A DNA stretch of 20,379 nt from CADEFF01 sp964569315. Lineage in GTDB: Bacteria; Pseudomonadota; Alphaproteobacteria; Dongiales; Dongiaceae. The position numbers and the translations under genes are program-made. Positions 6,204 to 14,200 of this stretch are shown here, piece by piece. How positions within the stretch are numbered: position 1 is the first letter of the stretch; every line of letters starts with the position of its first letter. The stretch is from NCBI GenBank assembly GCA_964569315.1, contig CAZMUZ010000065.1, positions 1-20,379 of the forward strand, written 5' to 3'. The notes under the pieces were generated by a model, which saw only the letters and a program-made list of their open reading frames with translations, had not been told where the DNA came from and searched no databases.

Positions 6204-7949
6204 TCAACTCTTCCTCGAGAGGCAAACGGCCGCGGCCTCGTAGCCGGCGGCATAGTCTTTCGCCCGCGCGAGCGTCTCGTCAGCTTGCCGGAGCGCGGCC
6301 GTTTCCTCCGGCGTGAGCCGGCCTTCGGCCTCGATCGCACGAAGCGCGCCGGCCTCGTCGAAATCGCCCGTCTCGGGGTTGACGCCATGCTCGGCCGCCA
6401 TCGCCTCGAGCCGGGGATCCGCCGGCGTCGAGATCCGCGCGGCCGCGGCCTCGAGCCCGTCCGGGGCCGGCGTGTCGGGCCGGACCGTGGTATCGGTGCG
6501 GCCCGCGACCTCGGCCCCCAAGGGCGCCTTTTCGTTAACCCCTCCAGGCCCTATATTACGGGCTGCCGGCAGGTTGGTGGGCTCGCGGGTTACTGAACTC
6601 GAAAAGGCCCGCGCAGTATCCTGGCTCGAGAGAGAACCCTCTTTACCAGGGATCCCGCCGCCGCCGGCAACCCTCTCCGGACTTTCGGGCTTGAAGTTGT
6701 TGGGATCGGTCTCCCGGAAGATCGTCGCGACGAGACGCTTGCCCGCATCCTTGCCCTTCGTCGGCACCTTCAGTCGATAGGTCACCTGCACCCCGTCCAT
6801 CGTGGCGCGGTAGTCGATGACCGTGGTCCCGGAAAATTCTTGCGCGCGCGCCGGCAACCGGTCGCGCAGCACGACGGGCATGTTGGCGAGCTCGGCATCG
6901 GTCACGTCTGGATGGCGAAATTCCAGCTTGATAAATCCCTCGGTTCCGCGTTTGGCGATGACCAGCCCACCGCGACTATGGAACACCTGACCGCGACGCA
7001 TCAGGACTTCGCCGATCGTCTCGGGCGTCATGGTCGCGATTACCTCGACGGCGGGGAGCGGAACACGCGAGGGATCGGCGCGCAGGGCCGCGAGCTCGTT
7101 TTGCACCCGGTGCCGGCCTGCGATGAGCTGTGCCTGCTCCCGCCGCACCGTCGCCTGCATATCGAGCGGGCGCTGCGCCGCGAGATCGCGGGCCGCGAGA
7201 TCGAGCCTGTCGAGCGCCGCCGCCTGGTCGCCGATCGCGGCGCGGCGCGACGCCCGCCAGGAGAAGGCGCTGTGCAGCCCGCCGAGGCCGGCGCCGATCG
7301 TCGCCGCCATGGCGATGTCCATCACCGCATCGGCCCAGCCCACGTCGTCGCCGAAATTGCGGCGGCCGCCGAGGATGAAGGGCTCGGTCGCGGCAGTGCC
7401 GATGGCGGCCTCGCCGGCCGAGGTGAGCACATTGCCCATCACGCGGCCGGCGCGCGCGACCGCCGCCGCGCGGAAGGCCGGCCCGAAGATCGGCACATAG
7501 TTGACGGGATCCGGCAGCGACCCCACGAGCGCCGCGCCGAAGCCGAGCGCGCGCCAGCCGAAGCCCTCCGGCCCGCGCGCGATGAGCTGGCGGCGATACA
7601 GGTTTTCGTCATAGATCCGCGCGAGCGCCGCCGCACGCCCCTCCGACATCCTGTCGTCGAACGGAAGCCCCTCGCGATACCAGGGCGAGCGCGTCCACTC
7701 GAATTTCGACATCACCGGCGCGGCTTGCTCGCGCACCCGCACCGGTCCCCCGCGCGTCGCCACCACCGCCACGTCATCGTCCGGCACGCGGAAGGCGGCG
7801 ATGCCCTGGCCGGGGAGGCTCGACCAGAAGCCCTCCGCCATCATGGCGCCGAGATACTGCCCGCCGGGCGTCGGACGGATCCACGAGGCGACGGCGGCGC
7901 GCGCCGGCGTCAACACGTCGAAATCGGCGACGAGCCCGAGGCCGCTCAT
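6204..7949 (-). CDS. Internal virion protein with inserted RelE/barnase-like (BECR-type) nuclease domain
   Basis: A 581-residue protein. Residues about 1-240 resemble the membrane-active part of podovirus internal core proteins (LVGSLPDPVNYVPIFGPAF followed by Gly/Ala-rich helices). Residues about 300-418 look like a separate small alpha/beta domain: KLEFRHPDVTDAEL, LPVVL-like turn, then strands VIDYRATMDGVQVTYRLKV and RLVATIFRETDPNNF. That order resembles the barnase-EndoU-colicin E5/D-RelE nucleases found on MuF and other phage injected proteins; catalytic residues cannot be assigned by eye. A Gly/Ser/Pro-rich linker follows, then a helical tail. DNA from about 6530 to 7000 is visibly less GC-rich (about 53-62% per 60-base line) than neighbouring lines, suggesting the domain was acquired. 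Start and stop overlap neighbours (ATGA with the upstream gene). If correct, the nuclease would be delivered with the DNA. Confidence 0.6.
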   Translation of the reverse strand: MSGLGLVADFDVLTPARAAVASWIRPTPGGQYLGAMMAEGFWSSLPGQGIAAFRVPDDDVAVVATRGGPVRVREQAAPVMSKFEWTRSPWYREGLPFDDRMSEGRAAALARIYDENLYRRQLIARGPEGFGWRALGFGAALVGSLPDPVNYVPIFGPAFRAAAVARAGRVMGNVLTSAGEAAIGTAATEPFILGGRRNFGDDVGWADAVMDIAMAATIGAGLGGLHSAFSWRASRRAAIGDQAAALDRLDLAARDLAAQRPLDMQATVRREQAQLIAGRHRVQNELAALRADPSRVPLPAVEVIATMTPETIGEVLMRRGQVFHSRGGLVIAKRGTEGFIKLEFRHPDVTDAELANMPVVLRDRLPARAQEFSGTTVIDYRATMDGVQVTYRLKVPTKGKDAGKRLVATIFRETDPNNFKPESPERVAGGGGIPGKEGSLSSQDTARAFSSSVTREPTNLPAARNIGPGGVNEKAPLGAEVAGRTDTTVRPDTPAPDGLEAAAARISTPADPRLEAMAAEHGVNPETGDFDEAGALRAIEAEGRLTPEETAALRQADETLARAKDYAAGYEAAAVCLSRKS

Positions 7950-10072
7950 CGGCTCGTGCCCCCGCGATAGACCCCGGTCGGCGCGGCGACGCCGAGGATC
8001 TCCTCGAGCGTCCAGCGCCGCGGCTTGCCGTCATCGCCGGCGATCGCGAGCCCGGTTGCCGGATCGATCAGCCCGAACCGATCGCCGAGATTGACCCAGA
8101 TCGCGCCCTCGCGCAGATCGGCCGCATAGAGCTCGAAATCGGCCGTCGCACTCCGATATTCGGCGTCGCCTTCAGGACCGGTGGCGAAGCTCGCGCGCGC
8201 CGGCGCCAGCGCCGCCAGATCGAGCCGGCTGCGCAGCGTCTCCAGGCCGGACACGAGGCGCTCGCCATCGGCGCCCGGCGGAAGCCGCAGCTCGGCGAGC
8301 CCTTCCTCCCGGAGCACCCCGGCGCCGGCGCCATAGACATCGGCCTCGGCGCGCTCGGCCGCGTCCGCCGGCGAGGTGCCGGCGGCCACATAAGTCCGGG
8401 TGATCCTCCCGATGAGATCGCGGTCGCGCACCAGCGAGGCCCCGACGCTCGGCTGTCCGGTGAGCGCATAGACCCTTGCATCCACGCCGGCGGGCGAGTT
8501 GCGATCGAACACGTCGTCGATCGCCGCCGTCACCGTCTGGGCCGTTTCGGTCGAGAGCTGCGGCAGATCCTTGGGATCGGTGGTGACGGCGCCGATGATG
8601 CTGCGCGCGCCGGCAATGTCGCCGTCTCGCAACCGCTCGAGCGCGCGATCGGTGCCGGCCGGCAGGCCTTGCGCCTCGAGCTGGCGCAGCACCGCCCCCG
8701 CCACCTGATCGTCTCCGAGACCGATCGTAAGCGGGGCCAGCTCCGAAAGCTTCTGGTCGATCGTGCCGGCCGCCTTCCAGCGATCGACGATCGCGACCGC
8801 CTGATCCTTCGGCAGCGGCTGGCGCCGCTCCGGCGGCACCTCCATGGTCTCCTGCAGCGAGAGCGAAAGCCGCATGGCCGCCGGCAGCTTCGCGGGATCC
8901 GACCCGGCGTCGCGGAATGCGGTCTGCAGCTCGGGGCTGTGCCGAAACACATAGGCGGCCGGATCGGCCTCGAGCTCGGTCAGGAGCTTCTGCGCCGCCC
9001 CCGTCATCGCCTGCCGGCGATCGCCCTCTTCCTTGTAGCCGGCGCCCGCCGGCGAGGGCGCCGCTTCATCGATCGCGGTGCCCCATCGCGAGGGCGGCGT
9101 GAGCGCAAGCTCGGTCGCGGCGACGGCGACGTTGCGCGTGGCCTCGACGTTCGCCTTGGCACCCTGCCAGCCCTGCGCCCCATAGGCGATTTGCCAGTCG
9201 GCATCCGTCACGAGCCCGGTGGTGCCGCCATCCTGCGCGGCGGCCATCTCATCCTCGATCCGGTTCCGCGCCTGGAACGCGAAGAGCTGCCGCGTCTCGG
9301 CCGCGGCGGCCCTCGCCTCAGCATCCCGACGCCGGATCTCGACATCGGCCGCGCCCAACATGCGCTCGCGCGTCTCCGGCGAAAGCGTGAGCGCGTCCGC
9401 GCCGCCAGCGAGAAGCGCCGAGCGCGCGGCGCCCGGATCGGCATCGATCAGCCCGTTGAAATAGGAGAGTCCCAGCGTCTCGCGCGTGTCGCTCATAAGC
9501 GCCGCGCGCTGATCCGCCGGCAGATCGAGCCGCTCGATCGCGGCGCTCGCCTCCTCGAGCGAGCCGCCGAACTGCATGGGGTCGGCCCGCACCGTGGCGG
9601 CGTACTGGCCGAGCGAGGCCGTGAAGGTGGAGCGGACCGCTTCGCCATGCAGCTTCGCCTCGAAGGCCGTGGCGTTCGCCACCAGATCGTCCCGCACGCC
9701 GAGCGCACGGATCTGGAATTCCTCCGCCGCTTCCGGCGTCGGCGCCGCATCGAGAGTGTCCCGATAGCGCGTCTCGTAATCCTCGAGCCGCGATTGCATG
9801 AACCCGGCGCCGTCCGCCGGCGCTTTGTTCTGCGCCTCGAGGAAGCCGGTCGCCGTGCCGGAGCGCAGCTCGGCGAGGCTTCGCGTGAGCCAGAGATCGC
9901 CCTGCCGCTTCTGCTGCGCCTCGAGCAACTGCTCCTCTTGCAGATGCCGCCGCTCGAGCGTCGCCCCCAGCCGGTCGAGGCTCTGGCCGACATCTTGGAG
10001 GCCGCTCGTCTGGATCGGCGCCGGCGGAGCGGCCGCCGGCGTCTCGCGCGCGAGGTAGGTCGGGATCCTCAT
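7946..10072 (-). CDS. Internal virion (ejection) protein, T7 gp15-like position
   Basis: A 708-residue, almost entirely helical protein with alanine-, arginine- and glutamate-rich repeats and little predicted beta structure until the last 50 residues (WVNLGDRFGLIDPATGLAI). N-terminus MRIPTYLARETPAAAPP, then a long coiled region (LDRLGATLERRHLQEEQLLEAQQKR). No catalytic or transglycosylase motif is visible. The size and helical nature match T7 gp15 (747 residues), and the gene is the second after tail tubular B. Its ATG overlaps the upstream stop, and its stop overlaps the next start, so the three ejection-protein genes read as one coupled block. Function is inferred from order and composition rather than from a clear motif. 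Confidence 0.7.
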   Translation of the reverse strand: MRIPTYLARETPAAAPPAPIQTSGLQDVGQSLDRLGATLERRHLQEEQLLEAQQKRQGDLWLTRSLAELRSGTATGFLEAQNKAPADGAGFMQSRLEDYETRYRDTLDAAPTPEAAEEFQIRALGVRDDLVANATAFEAKLHGEAVRSTFTASLGQYAATVRADPMQFGGSLEEASAAIERLDLPADQRAALMSDTRETLGLSYFNGLIDADPGAARSALLAGGADALTLSPETRERMLGAADVEIRRRDAEARAAAAETRQLFAFQARNRIEDEMAAAQDGGTTGLVTDADWQIAYGAQGWQGAKANVEATRNVAVAATELALTPPSRWGTAIDEAAPSPAGAGYKEEGDRRQAMTGAAQKLLTELEADPAAYVFRHSPELQTAFRDAGSDPAKLPAAMRLSLSLQETMEVPPERRQPLPKDQAVAIVDRWKAAGTIDQKLSELAPLTIGLGDDQVAGAVLRQLEAQGLPAGTDRALERLRDGDIAGARSIIGAVTTDPKDLPQLSTETAQTVTAAIDDVFDRNSPAGVDARVYALTGQPSVGASLVRDRDLIGRITRTYVAAGTSPADAAERAEADVYGAGAGVLREEGLAELRLPPGADGERLVSGLETLRSRLDLAALAPARASFATGPEGDAEYRSATADFELYAADLREGAIWVNLGDRFGLIDPATGLAIAGDDGKPRRWTLEEILGVAAPTGVYRGGTSR

Positions 10073-10581
10073 GACCAGTAGCCGCCATAGGCCGCGTTGC
10101 GGCTTGCCGTGGTGGTGAAGCTGCTGCCGATCGCCGCATTGCCGCTGGGGCCGCCGGCGGGCGCCTTCGGCGGGCCGCTCGAGAAGGCGCTCGCGGCGTT
10201 CAGCGTCCCGCCGAGGATGGTGAGGGGAATGGTCGAGCGCGCCTGCCGCGCCTGGAACTTGTAGAAGTCCGACGCGACGCGGCCGCGCTGCCGGATGGTG
10301 AGGGCGTCGAGCTCCGCCTGCGCCGCGCTGTCGGCCGCCACGTCGAGCGGGCTGCCGCTATCGGCCCGGACGCCCGACGCCGCGAAGGCCGCCTGCTGCT
10401 GGCCGAGCAGCCGGCGCGCCTGGTTACGCTGCAGCGCCTCTTCCGCGCGCGCCTGATCCTGCGTCGCGTCGGCGGCATAGCGCGCCGATTTGGCCTGCGC
10501 GCTCGCCTGCTGGACCGCGCCGATGGTGGAAACGACGGCGCTGGCGACCATCAGGCCGACAGCGACAGCGGGACCGCACAT
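10069..10581 (-). CDS. Internal virion protein, T7 gp14-like
   Basis: A 170-residue protein starting MCGPAVAVGLMVASAVVS: the N-terminal 20 or so residues are hydrophobic, followed by a long polar helix rich in Ala and Gln (QQASAQAKSARYAADATQDQ) and RLLGQQQAAFAASGV. This is the usual appearance of the smallest podovirus internal core protein, which in T7 inserts in the outer membrane during DNA ejection. GGAGG seven bases before the ATG is a strong ribosome site, and the ATG was chosen over upstream in-frame codons that would run into the tail tubular B gene. It lies 16 bases after tail tubular B, in the T7 order gp12-gp14-gp15-gp16. Confidence 0.8.
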   Translation of the reverse strand: MCGPAVAVGLMVASAVVSTIGAVQQASAQAKSARYAADATQDQARAEEALQRNQARRLLGQQQAAFAASGVRADSGSPLDVAADSAAQAELDALTIRQRGRVASDFYKFQARQARSTIPLTILGGTLNAASAFSSGPPKAPAGGPSGNAAIGSSFTTTASRNAAYGGYWS

Positions 10582-10597
10582 TGTTCGCCTCCCTACC

Positions 10598-12907
10598 CTA
10601 ATCGTTGACGGTGCGCCGCGGCGCAATGGCGAGGATGGTGAAAGGCAGCGGCTGATCCTGCGCGGCGAGCACACGGCCGCGCCGGTTCCAGTCGCTCGGG
10701 AAGGTGATGGTCTTGTCGCCGGTGAAGAGCGGCGGGCTCTGCCCCATGAGATCGCTGCCGATGCGAAAGGGCAGCTCCTCGAGGTGGCTCTCGTCATAGC
10801 CGATCCGGCCGCCCAGCGTGCCGAACAGCTTCGCCGTCACCTCGTGCGTCCGCTGCCGCTTGCCGAGCGCGGTCCCGTCCGTGGCGCCGAACTCGATATC
10901 GAGCGTCTCGAGGCGGCTGCTATAGCCGAGCCCGACCTGCGCGACCGTCGCCGGGCTGCCGAGCGAGATCTCGCCGCCCGTCACCGTCTGGTCGGGATGA
11001 ACCGCGCCATCGGTGAGCACCTGGACCCGCTCGCCCTCGAGATGATCGAGGCCGGCGATCGTCGCGGCTGCGGCACCCCACCAATCGACCGCCGTCTCCT
11101 GCAGCGCAGCCGGCACGTCGTTGAGCGGCTCGACGGTGATCTCGGTCGAGGAACCGGCATAGGCCGTGATCTCGACCGTGATCGCGGGATCGACCAGCCC
11201 GGCCTTGCGGAACCGGTAGCGCTTGCCGACATCGGCGGCCGAGAAGGGCGCGTGCCCGGCGGCGACGAGCGTCTTGGCCGCCCCGACCGTCCAGGGCGCG
11301 CCGCCCGAGAGCATCAGGGTTTTTGCCGGATCCGCGTTCCAGCCGTCATAGGCGAGGCTGCAATCGGTGAAGATCGCATAGTCTTTGGCCCACGGATCCT
11401 CGGGCCAGAACTCATAGGCCATATATTCGATCGAATGCACCGTGACGCCGTTCACCGTGCGATCGACCGCGAGCCAGAGCTCGTCCTGCGTGGTGCCCGG
11501 GATCACCGCGAGCGAGCGCACCTTGGCATCGGTCCCGCCCAGCGGATGGGAATGCCAGCCGACGACATCGAGCGCCGGCAGATAGGTGCCGGCGAGGAGG
11601 CTGCCGTCGTCGCAGCACCCCCAGATCAGATGCCAGGGCTGCGGCTGCGAGACGATCTGCGCAAGCTGCGGCCGGAACAGATGCCCGCCCCAGATCGACC
11701 GTTCCCGCGGATCGTAGCTGTCGGAGGCGTAGGTATAGGCGGCGTCATAGAGAGCGCGCCGCGCGCGCTGCACGAAGAGCGCGGCGCCTTCGGCCTTGAC
11801 CGGCATGATGTCGGCGGAGCCGACCGTCGATTGCGGCTTGATCTGGACATTCGTGGCGGTGATCGTGCCGTCGGTCGAGGAGCCCGCGACGCTGTATTCG
11901 CTGCCGGTGGTCCCGATCAGCAGCGCCGTCGTCGCGACCATCCAGCGGATCGCGTTGACCTTGCTGTCCGAGACGGTGAAGGTGACGCCGCTCGCGTCGG
12001 TCACCGTGCCGTCCGTGTCGGAAGGGGCAAAATTCTCGAACTCCCCCGAGACCGAACCCCAGAAGGTGCTGGGCTGCGTCGCCGTGTTGGCGAACCAGAG
12101 ACGCTGCTGGTAGAAGGCCACGCAGGACGGCCACCCGGTGGTGTCCGACCAGGCGCCGAGCCGCCAGGCGGTTTTCGCATTCGTGTTGGTCAGGGTCTTC
12201 TTGATATCGACGGTCACCACCGTACTCGAGGAGCGGGTGACGATCTTCGCATAGCCCCACGCCGAACCTTCCTTGATGCGGATCAGGCGCCCGACATCCG
12301 TGCTGAGGAAGCCCGAGCCGCCATTGATGCCCGTGGCGCTCGAGGCCGTGAGGGTGACGCCGTTGCCGGTGGCGGCGCCCGGCGTGAGGGTGGTCGCGGT
12401 GGTGTTTTCGGCGAGATAGGGGCCGTCGAGGAAGTCGTAGAGCCCGATGCTCCAGCTCGTGTGCGAGCTGCGCGTGAGCTTCCGCTGTTGCTTGCTCGGC
12501 AGCGTCAGGTAGAGCACGTCCGCCGACTGCGCCCACTTGAGGGCGGCGAGATCGCTCTCGGCATAGGGGCTCGCAAGCTCGACCGGCGTGCCCGGCGGGC
12601 TCTCGATCCGTCCGCGATCCTTGTAGAACCGGAACCAGCTATCGGTCGCCTCGAGCACATAGGCCTGGACGGTCGAGAACTCGAAATTGATCAGCAGCGG
12701 CCGGAGCGGCCCGGGCGTGGCGACGGCCTTCGGCTCGGCCACGTAACGCGTCCCCGGCCGGCGCGTCGCCGGGCCGGTGGCCATCGCGATGAAGTTGCGG
12801 CAGCGCCGGCAGGCGTTCGGATAGTTGGGATGGTTCGCGAGACCATGCAGCAGCGGCGTCCATTCGCCGGCGGCGAAGGTGGTGAGGAGCGGCGCGGAGC
12901 CGGCCAT
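10598..12907 (-). CDS. Tail tubular protein B (tail nozzle, T7 gp12-like)
   Basis: A 769-residue protein, close to the 794 of T7 gp12. The N-terminus has the nozzle signature: TTFAAGEWTPLLHGLANHP, then CRRCRNFIAMATGPATRRPGT. Later segments such as FYQQRLWFA, GSVSGEFENFAPSDTDGT, IGTTGSEYSVAG and QRARRALYD are typical of podovirus nozzle proteins, whose beta-propeller closes the tail tube. It should sit below the adaptor and carry the tail fibres. Translation from MAGSAPLL at 12907 is chosen because it starts two bases after the stop of tail tubular A; the ribosome site is weak and coupling is likely. A longer in-frame extension upstream overlaps the preceding gene and is rejected. Confidence 0.9.
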   Translation of the reverse strand: MAGSAPLLTTFAAGEWTPLLHGLANHPNYPNACRRCRNFIAMATGPATRRPGTRYVAEPKAVATPGPLRPLLINFEFSTVQAYVLEATDSWFRFYKDRGRIESPPGTPVELASPYAESDLAALKWAQSADVLYLTLPSKQQRKLTRSSHTSWSIGLYDFLDGPYLAENTTATTLTPGAATGNGVTLTASSATGINGGSGFLSTDVGRLIRIKEGSAWGYAKIVTRSSSTVVTVDIKKTLTNTNAKTAWRLGAWSDTTGWPSCVAFYQQRLWFANTATQPSTFWGSVSGEFENFAPSDTDGTVTDASGVTFTVSDSKVNAIRWMVATTALLIGTTGSEYSVAGSSTDGTITATNVQIKPQSTVGSADIMPVKAEGAALFVQRARRALYDAAYTYASDSYDPRERSIWGGHLFRPQLAQIVSQPQPWHLIWGCCDDGSLLAGTYLPALDVVGWHSHPLGGTDAKVRSLAVIPGTTQDELWLAVDRTVNGVTVHSIEYMAYEFWPEDPWAKDYAIFTDCSLAYDGWNADPAKTLMLSGGAPWTVGAAKTLVAAGHAPFSAADVGKRYRFRKAGLVDPAITVEITAYAGSSTEITVEPLNDVPAALQETAVDWWGAAAATIAGLDHLEGERVQVLTDGAVHPDQTVTGGEISLGSPATVAQVGLGYSSRLETLDIEFGATDGTALGKRQRTHEVTAKLFGTLGGRIGYDESHLEELPFRIGSDLMGQSPPLFTGDKTITFPSDWNRRGRVLAAQDQPLPFTILAIAPRRTVND

Positions 12908-12909
12908 GA

Positions 12910-13485
12910 TCAGAACCGGCTCTCGAGCCAGGTGCTGCCGATCAGATCCTCGGCGGTCCCTTCCTGCGCGTCGGTAAGGCGCCCTTCGATGAGGATGCTC
13001 CGATAGGCGGCGCGCGCCTCTTCGGCGAGGCGGGCGCTGCCGGTGATCGCATAGGCGAGGTCGGCCGCGAGGCGTCCCGCGATCACGTCGATCAGCAACG
13101 CATCGAACTCGGGGGGATCGACGCGGCCGAGAAACACGAGATCGAGCGGCGCCGGCTCGTCGGTGAGGATGGCGCGGCCCTCGACCCTGTAGCGGAGGCC
13201 GAACCTTGCCTCGCCGTCGATCGAGATCACGCGCAGGCAATAGGGATCGGCCGGCAGGTTGAATTGTCTCGCGTAACCCGAAACGGGCGCCGCGCCGACG
13301 GCCGCCAGGGCGACGCGCCGGGTGCAGCAATTCCAGGGATAAGCACGGATCACCGCGTCGCGCGTGATCGGATAGCTGCGTTTGAACCGCCCCGCATTCT
13401 CGGTCTGATCGTCCAGCGAGGTGAGATGCGCGGCGCCAAGGCGGTCGATCGCCCGGTTGCAGATGTCGGTTTCCGTGACTGGCAT
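12910..13485 (-). CDS. Tail tubular protein A (adaptor, T7 gp11-like)
   Basis: A 191-residue protein, near the 196 of T7 gp11. It begins MPVTETDICNRAIDRLGAAH and continues with the conserved RDAVIRAYPWNCCTRRVAL and YCLRVISIDGE, then LLIDVIAGRLAADLAYAITG, the helical core of podovirus adaptors. The protein forms a ring below the portal and joins it to the nozzle. The ATG at 13485 has only a weak upstream site. It is the first tail gene after the terminator at 13498-13535, so its expression depends on read-through or an unseen promoter. Confidence 0.9.
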   Translation of the reverse strand: MPVTETDICNRAIDRLGAAHLTSLDDQTENAGRFKRSYPITRDAVIRAYPWNCCTRRVALAAVGAAPVSGYARQFNLPADPYCLRVISIDGEARFGLRYRVEGRAILTDEPAPLDLVFLGRVDPPEFDALLIDVIAGRLAADLAYAITGSARLAEEARAAYRSILIEGRLTDAQEGTAEDLIGSTWLESRF

Positions 13486-13497
13486 CTCGTGGACCCG

Positions 13498-13535
13498 AAA
13501 AGAGCGGGGCCGTCGCGTGAGGTGCGACGGCCCCG
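13498..13535 (-). terminator. Intrinsic terminator between capsid and tail genes
   Basis: A perfect 12-pair stem, CGGGGCCGTCGC (13505-13516) with GCGACGGCCCCG (13524-13535), closes a seven-base loop. On the minus strand it is followed by GCTCTTTTC, giving a four-T run. This is the best intrinsic terminator in the window. It lies 12 bases before the tail tubular A start, so it probably lets only part of the transcription continue into the tail genes. Confidence 0.75.
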
Positions 13536-13559
13536 AGTTAGACAGGGAGGCGCTGAATT

Positions 13560-13580
13560 GCCCGGGAGTTCCGCCCGGGC
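13560..13580 (-). other. Short GC-rich hairpin in the capsid-tail intergenic region
   Basis: GCCCGGG (13560-13566) pairs with CCCGGGC (13574-13580) across the seven-base loop AGTTCCG. It lies between the multibranched structure and the terminator. Each arm contains the palindrome CCCGGG, so alternative pairings are possible. Confidence 0.5.
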
Positions 13581-13601
13581 TCGGGTCGTCTGACTTCAGG
13601 G

Positions 13602-13688
13602 TCCCGGATCGCGGGGGATGGCCCGGCGGGCGAATGCCCGCCTATCGTCCGATGGCCGGCGAAGCCGGCACCGGCCCGCGATCCGGGA
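13602..13688 (-). repeat. Multibranched RNA structure carrying the shared loop motif
   Basis: A perfect 14-pair outer stem, TCCCGGATCGCGGG (13602-13615) with CCCGCGATCCGGGA (13675-13688), encloses 59 bases that hold two further hairpins: GGCGGGC/GCCCGCC with loop GAAT (13625-13642) and GCCGGC/GCCGGC with loop GAA (13655-13669). The motif GGATGGCCCGGCGG (13616-13629) starts directly inside the left arm of the outer stem, as in the simple family members, although here its end overlaps the first inner hairpin. The structure begins four bases after the stop codon of the decoration-protein gene. Confidence 0.75.
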
Positions 13689-13692
13689 GATG

Positions 13693-14118
13693 TCAATCGA
13701 GCGTGTAGAAGATCTGGACGCGGAGAATGCCGGAGCCGGGCAGCGTCGCCGCCGCGAGGGTCAGGAACACGATCTCCTCCGCCGTCAGCGCTTCGCCGAC
13801 GCCGGCGACCACCCCGAAGAGGGTCGGCGTGTTGGTCGCGGTGAAGGTGGCCGCCGCGCGATACTTGCCGGTGGTGCCGGTGATGCCGATCGCGACGGTG
13901 GTGCTGCCGAGCGAGGTGTCGGTGTTGATGATGCCGTAGAGCACGCGCGCGCCCTTCGGCAGCTTCGCCACCTCGATCGTGTCGGAGGTGGTCTGCGCCG
14001 CGAGCGTGACTTTCTCGTTGAAGCACCGCACGCGGCCATGGACATCGGCGACCGCCGGCAGATCCTGCGGCACCGTGTTGCGCAGCTTCGCCATCTGCGC
14101 GCCGTAAAAGACGGTCAT
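13693..14118 (-). CDS. Putative capsid decoration (cement) protein
   Basis: A 141-residue protein directly downstream of the major capsid gene. It is beta-rich with small residues: VRCFNEKVTLAAQTTSDTIEV, LPKGARVLYGIINTDTSLGSTTVAIGI, FTATNTPTLFG, and ends RVQIFYTLD. Proteins with the same LPKGARVL-plus-strands pattern are common after the capsid gene in podoviruses of this type and are often assigned as decoration or head-stabilising proteins, but usually without experimental proof. GAGG lies about ten bases before the ATG; a second in-frame ATG (MAKLRN, residue 9) is possible. The gene is set apart from its neighbours by hairpins on both sides, which suggests its amount is controlled with the capsid protein. 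Confidence 0.6.
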   Translation of the reverse strand: MTVFYGAQMAKLRNTVPQDLPAVADVHGRVRCFNEKVTLAAQTTSDTIEVAKLPKGARVLYGIINTDTSLGSTTVAIGITGTTGKYRAAATFTATNTPTLFGVVAGVGEALTAEEIVFLTLAAATLPGSGILRVQIFYTLD

Positions 14119-14150
14119 TTCCTTGTTCCTCTCTAGTGACGATCCGAATG

Positions 14151-14181
14151 GCGCCCGCCGGCAACGCTCGCCGGCGGGCGC
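14151..14181 (-). other. Strong 12-pair hairpin between capsid and decoration genes
   Basis: GCGCCCGCCGGC (14151-14162) pairs perfectly with GCCGGCGGGCGC (14170-14181) across the loop AACGCTC. It lies 19 bases after the capsid stop codon. On the minus strand CATTCGG follows, with no T-run, so it is better read as an mRNA 3'-end stabiliser, attenuator or processing site than as a classical terminator. Its loop does not carry the shared motif. Confidence 0.7.
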
Positions 14182-14200
14182 TTCGATCTGGATTGCGGGG

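Noticed and set aside
3524..6316. A 930-codon open frame on the plus strand
   Set aside because: It is antisense to the gp16-like gene, with an Arg/Glu/Pro-biased composition typical of mirror frames in GC-rich DNA, and lacks family motifs. The minus-strand gene fits the operon and has recognisable features.
3548..10072. A lytic transglycosylase domain in the ejection proteins, as in T7 gp16
   Set aside because: No ES-plus-GLMQ-type signature or comparable motif could be found in the three proteins by reading them through.
10490..13006. An 838-codon open frame on the plus strand
   Set aside because: It is the antisense shadow of the tail tubular A and B genes; these have clear conserved motifs on the minus strand.
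13602..13688. CRISPR array or a diversity-generating retroelement template in the intergenic repeats
   Set aside because: There are no regularly spaced identical repeats, no reverse transcriptase gene, and no pair of near-identical variable and template regions in the window.
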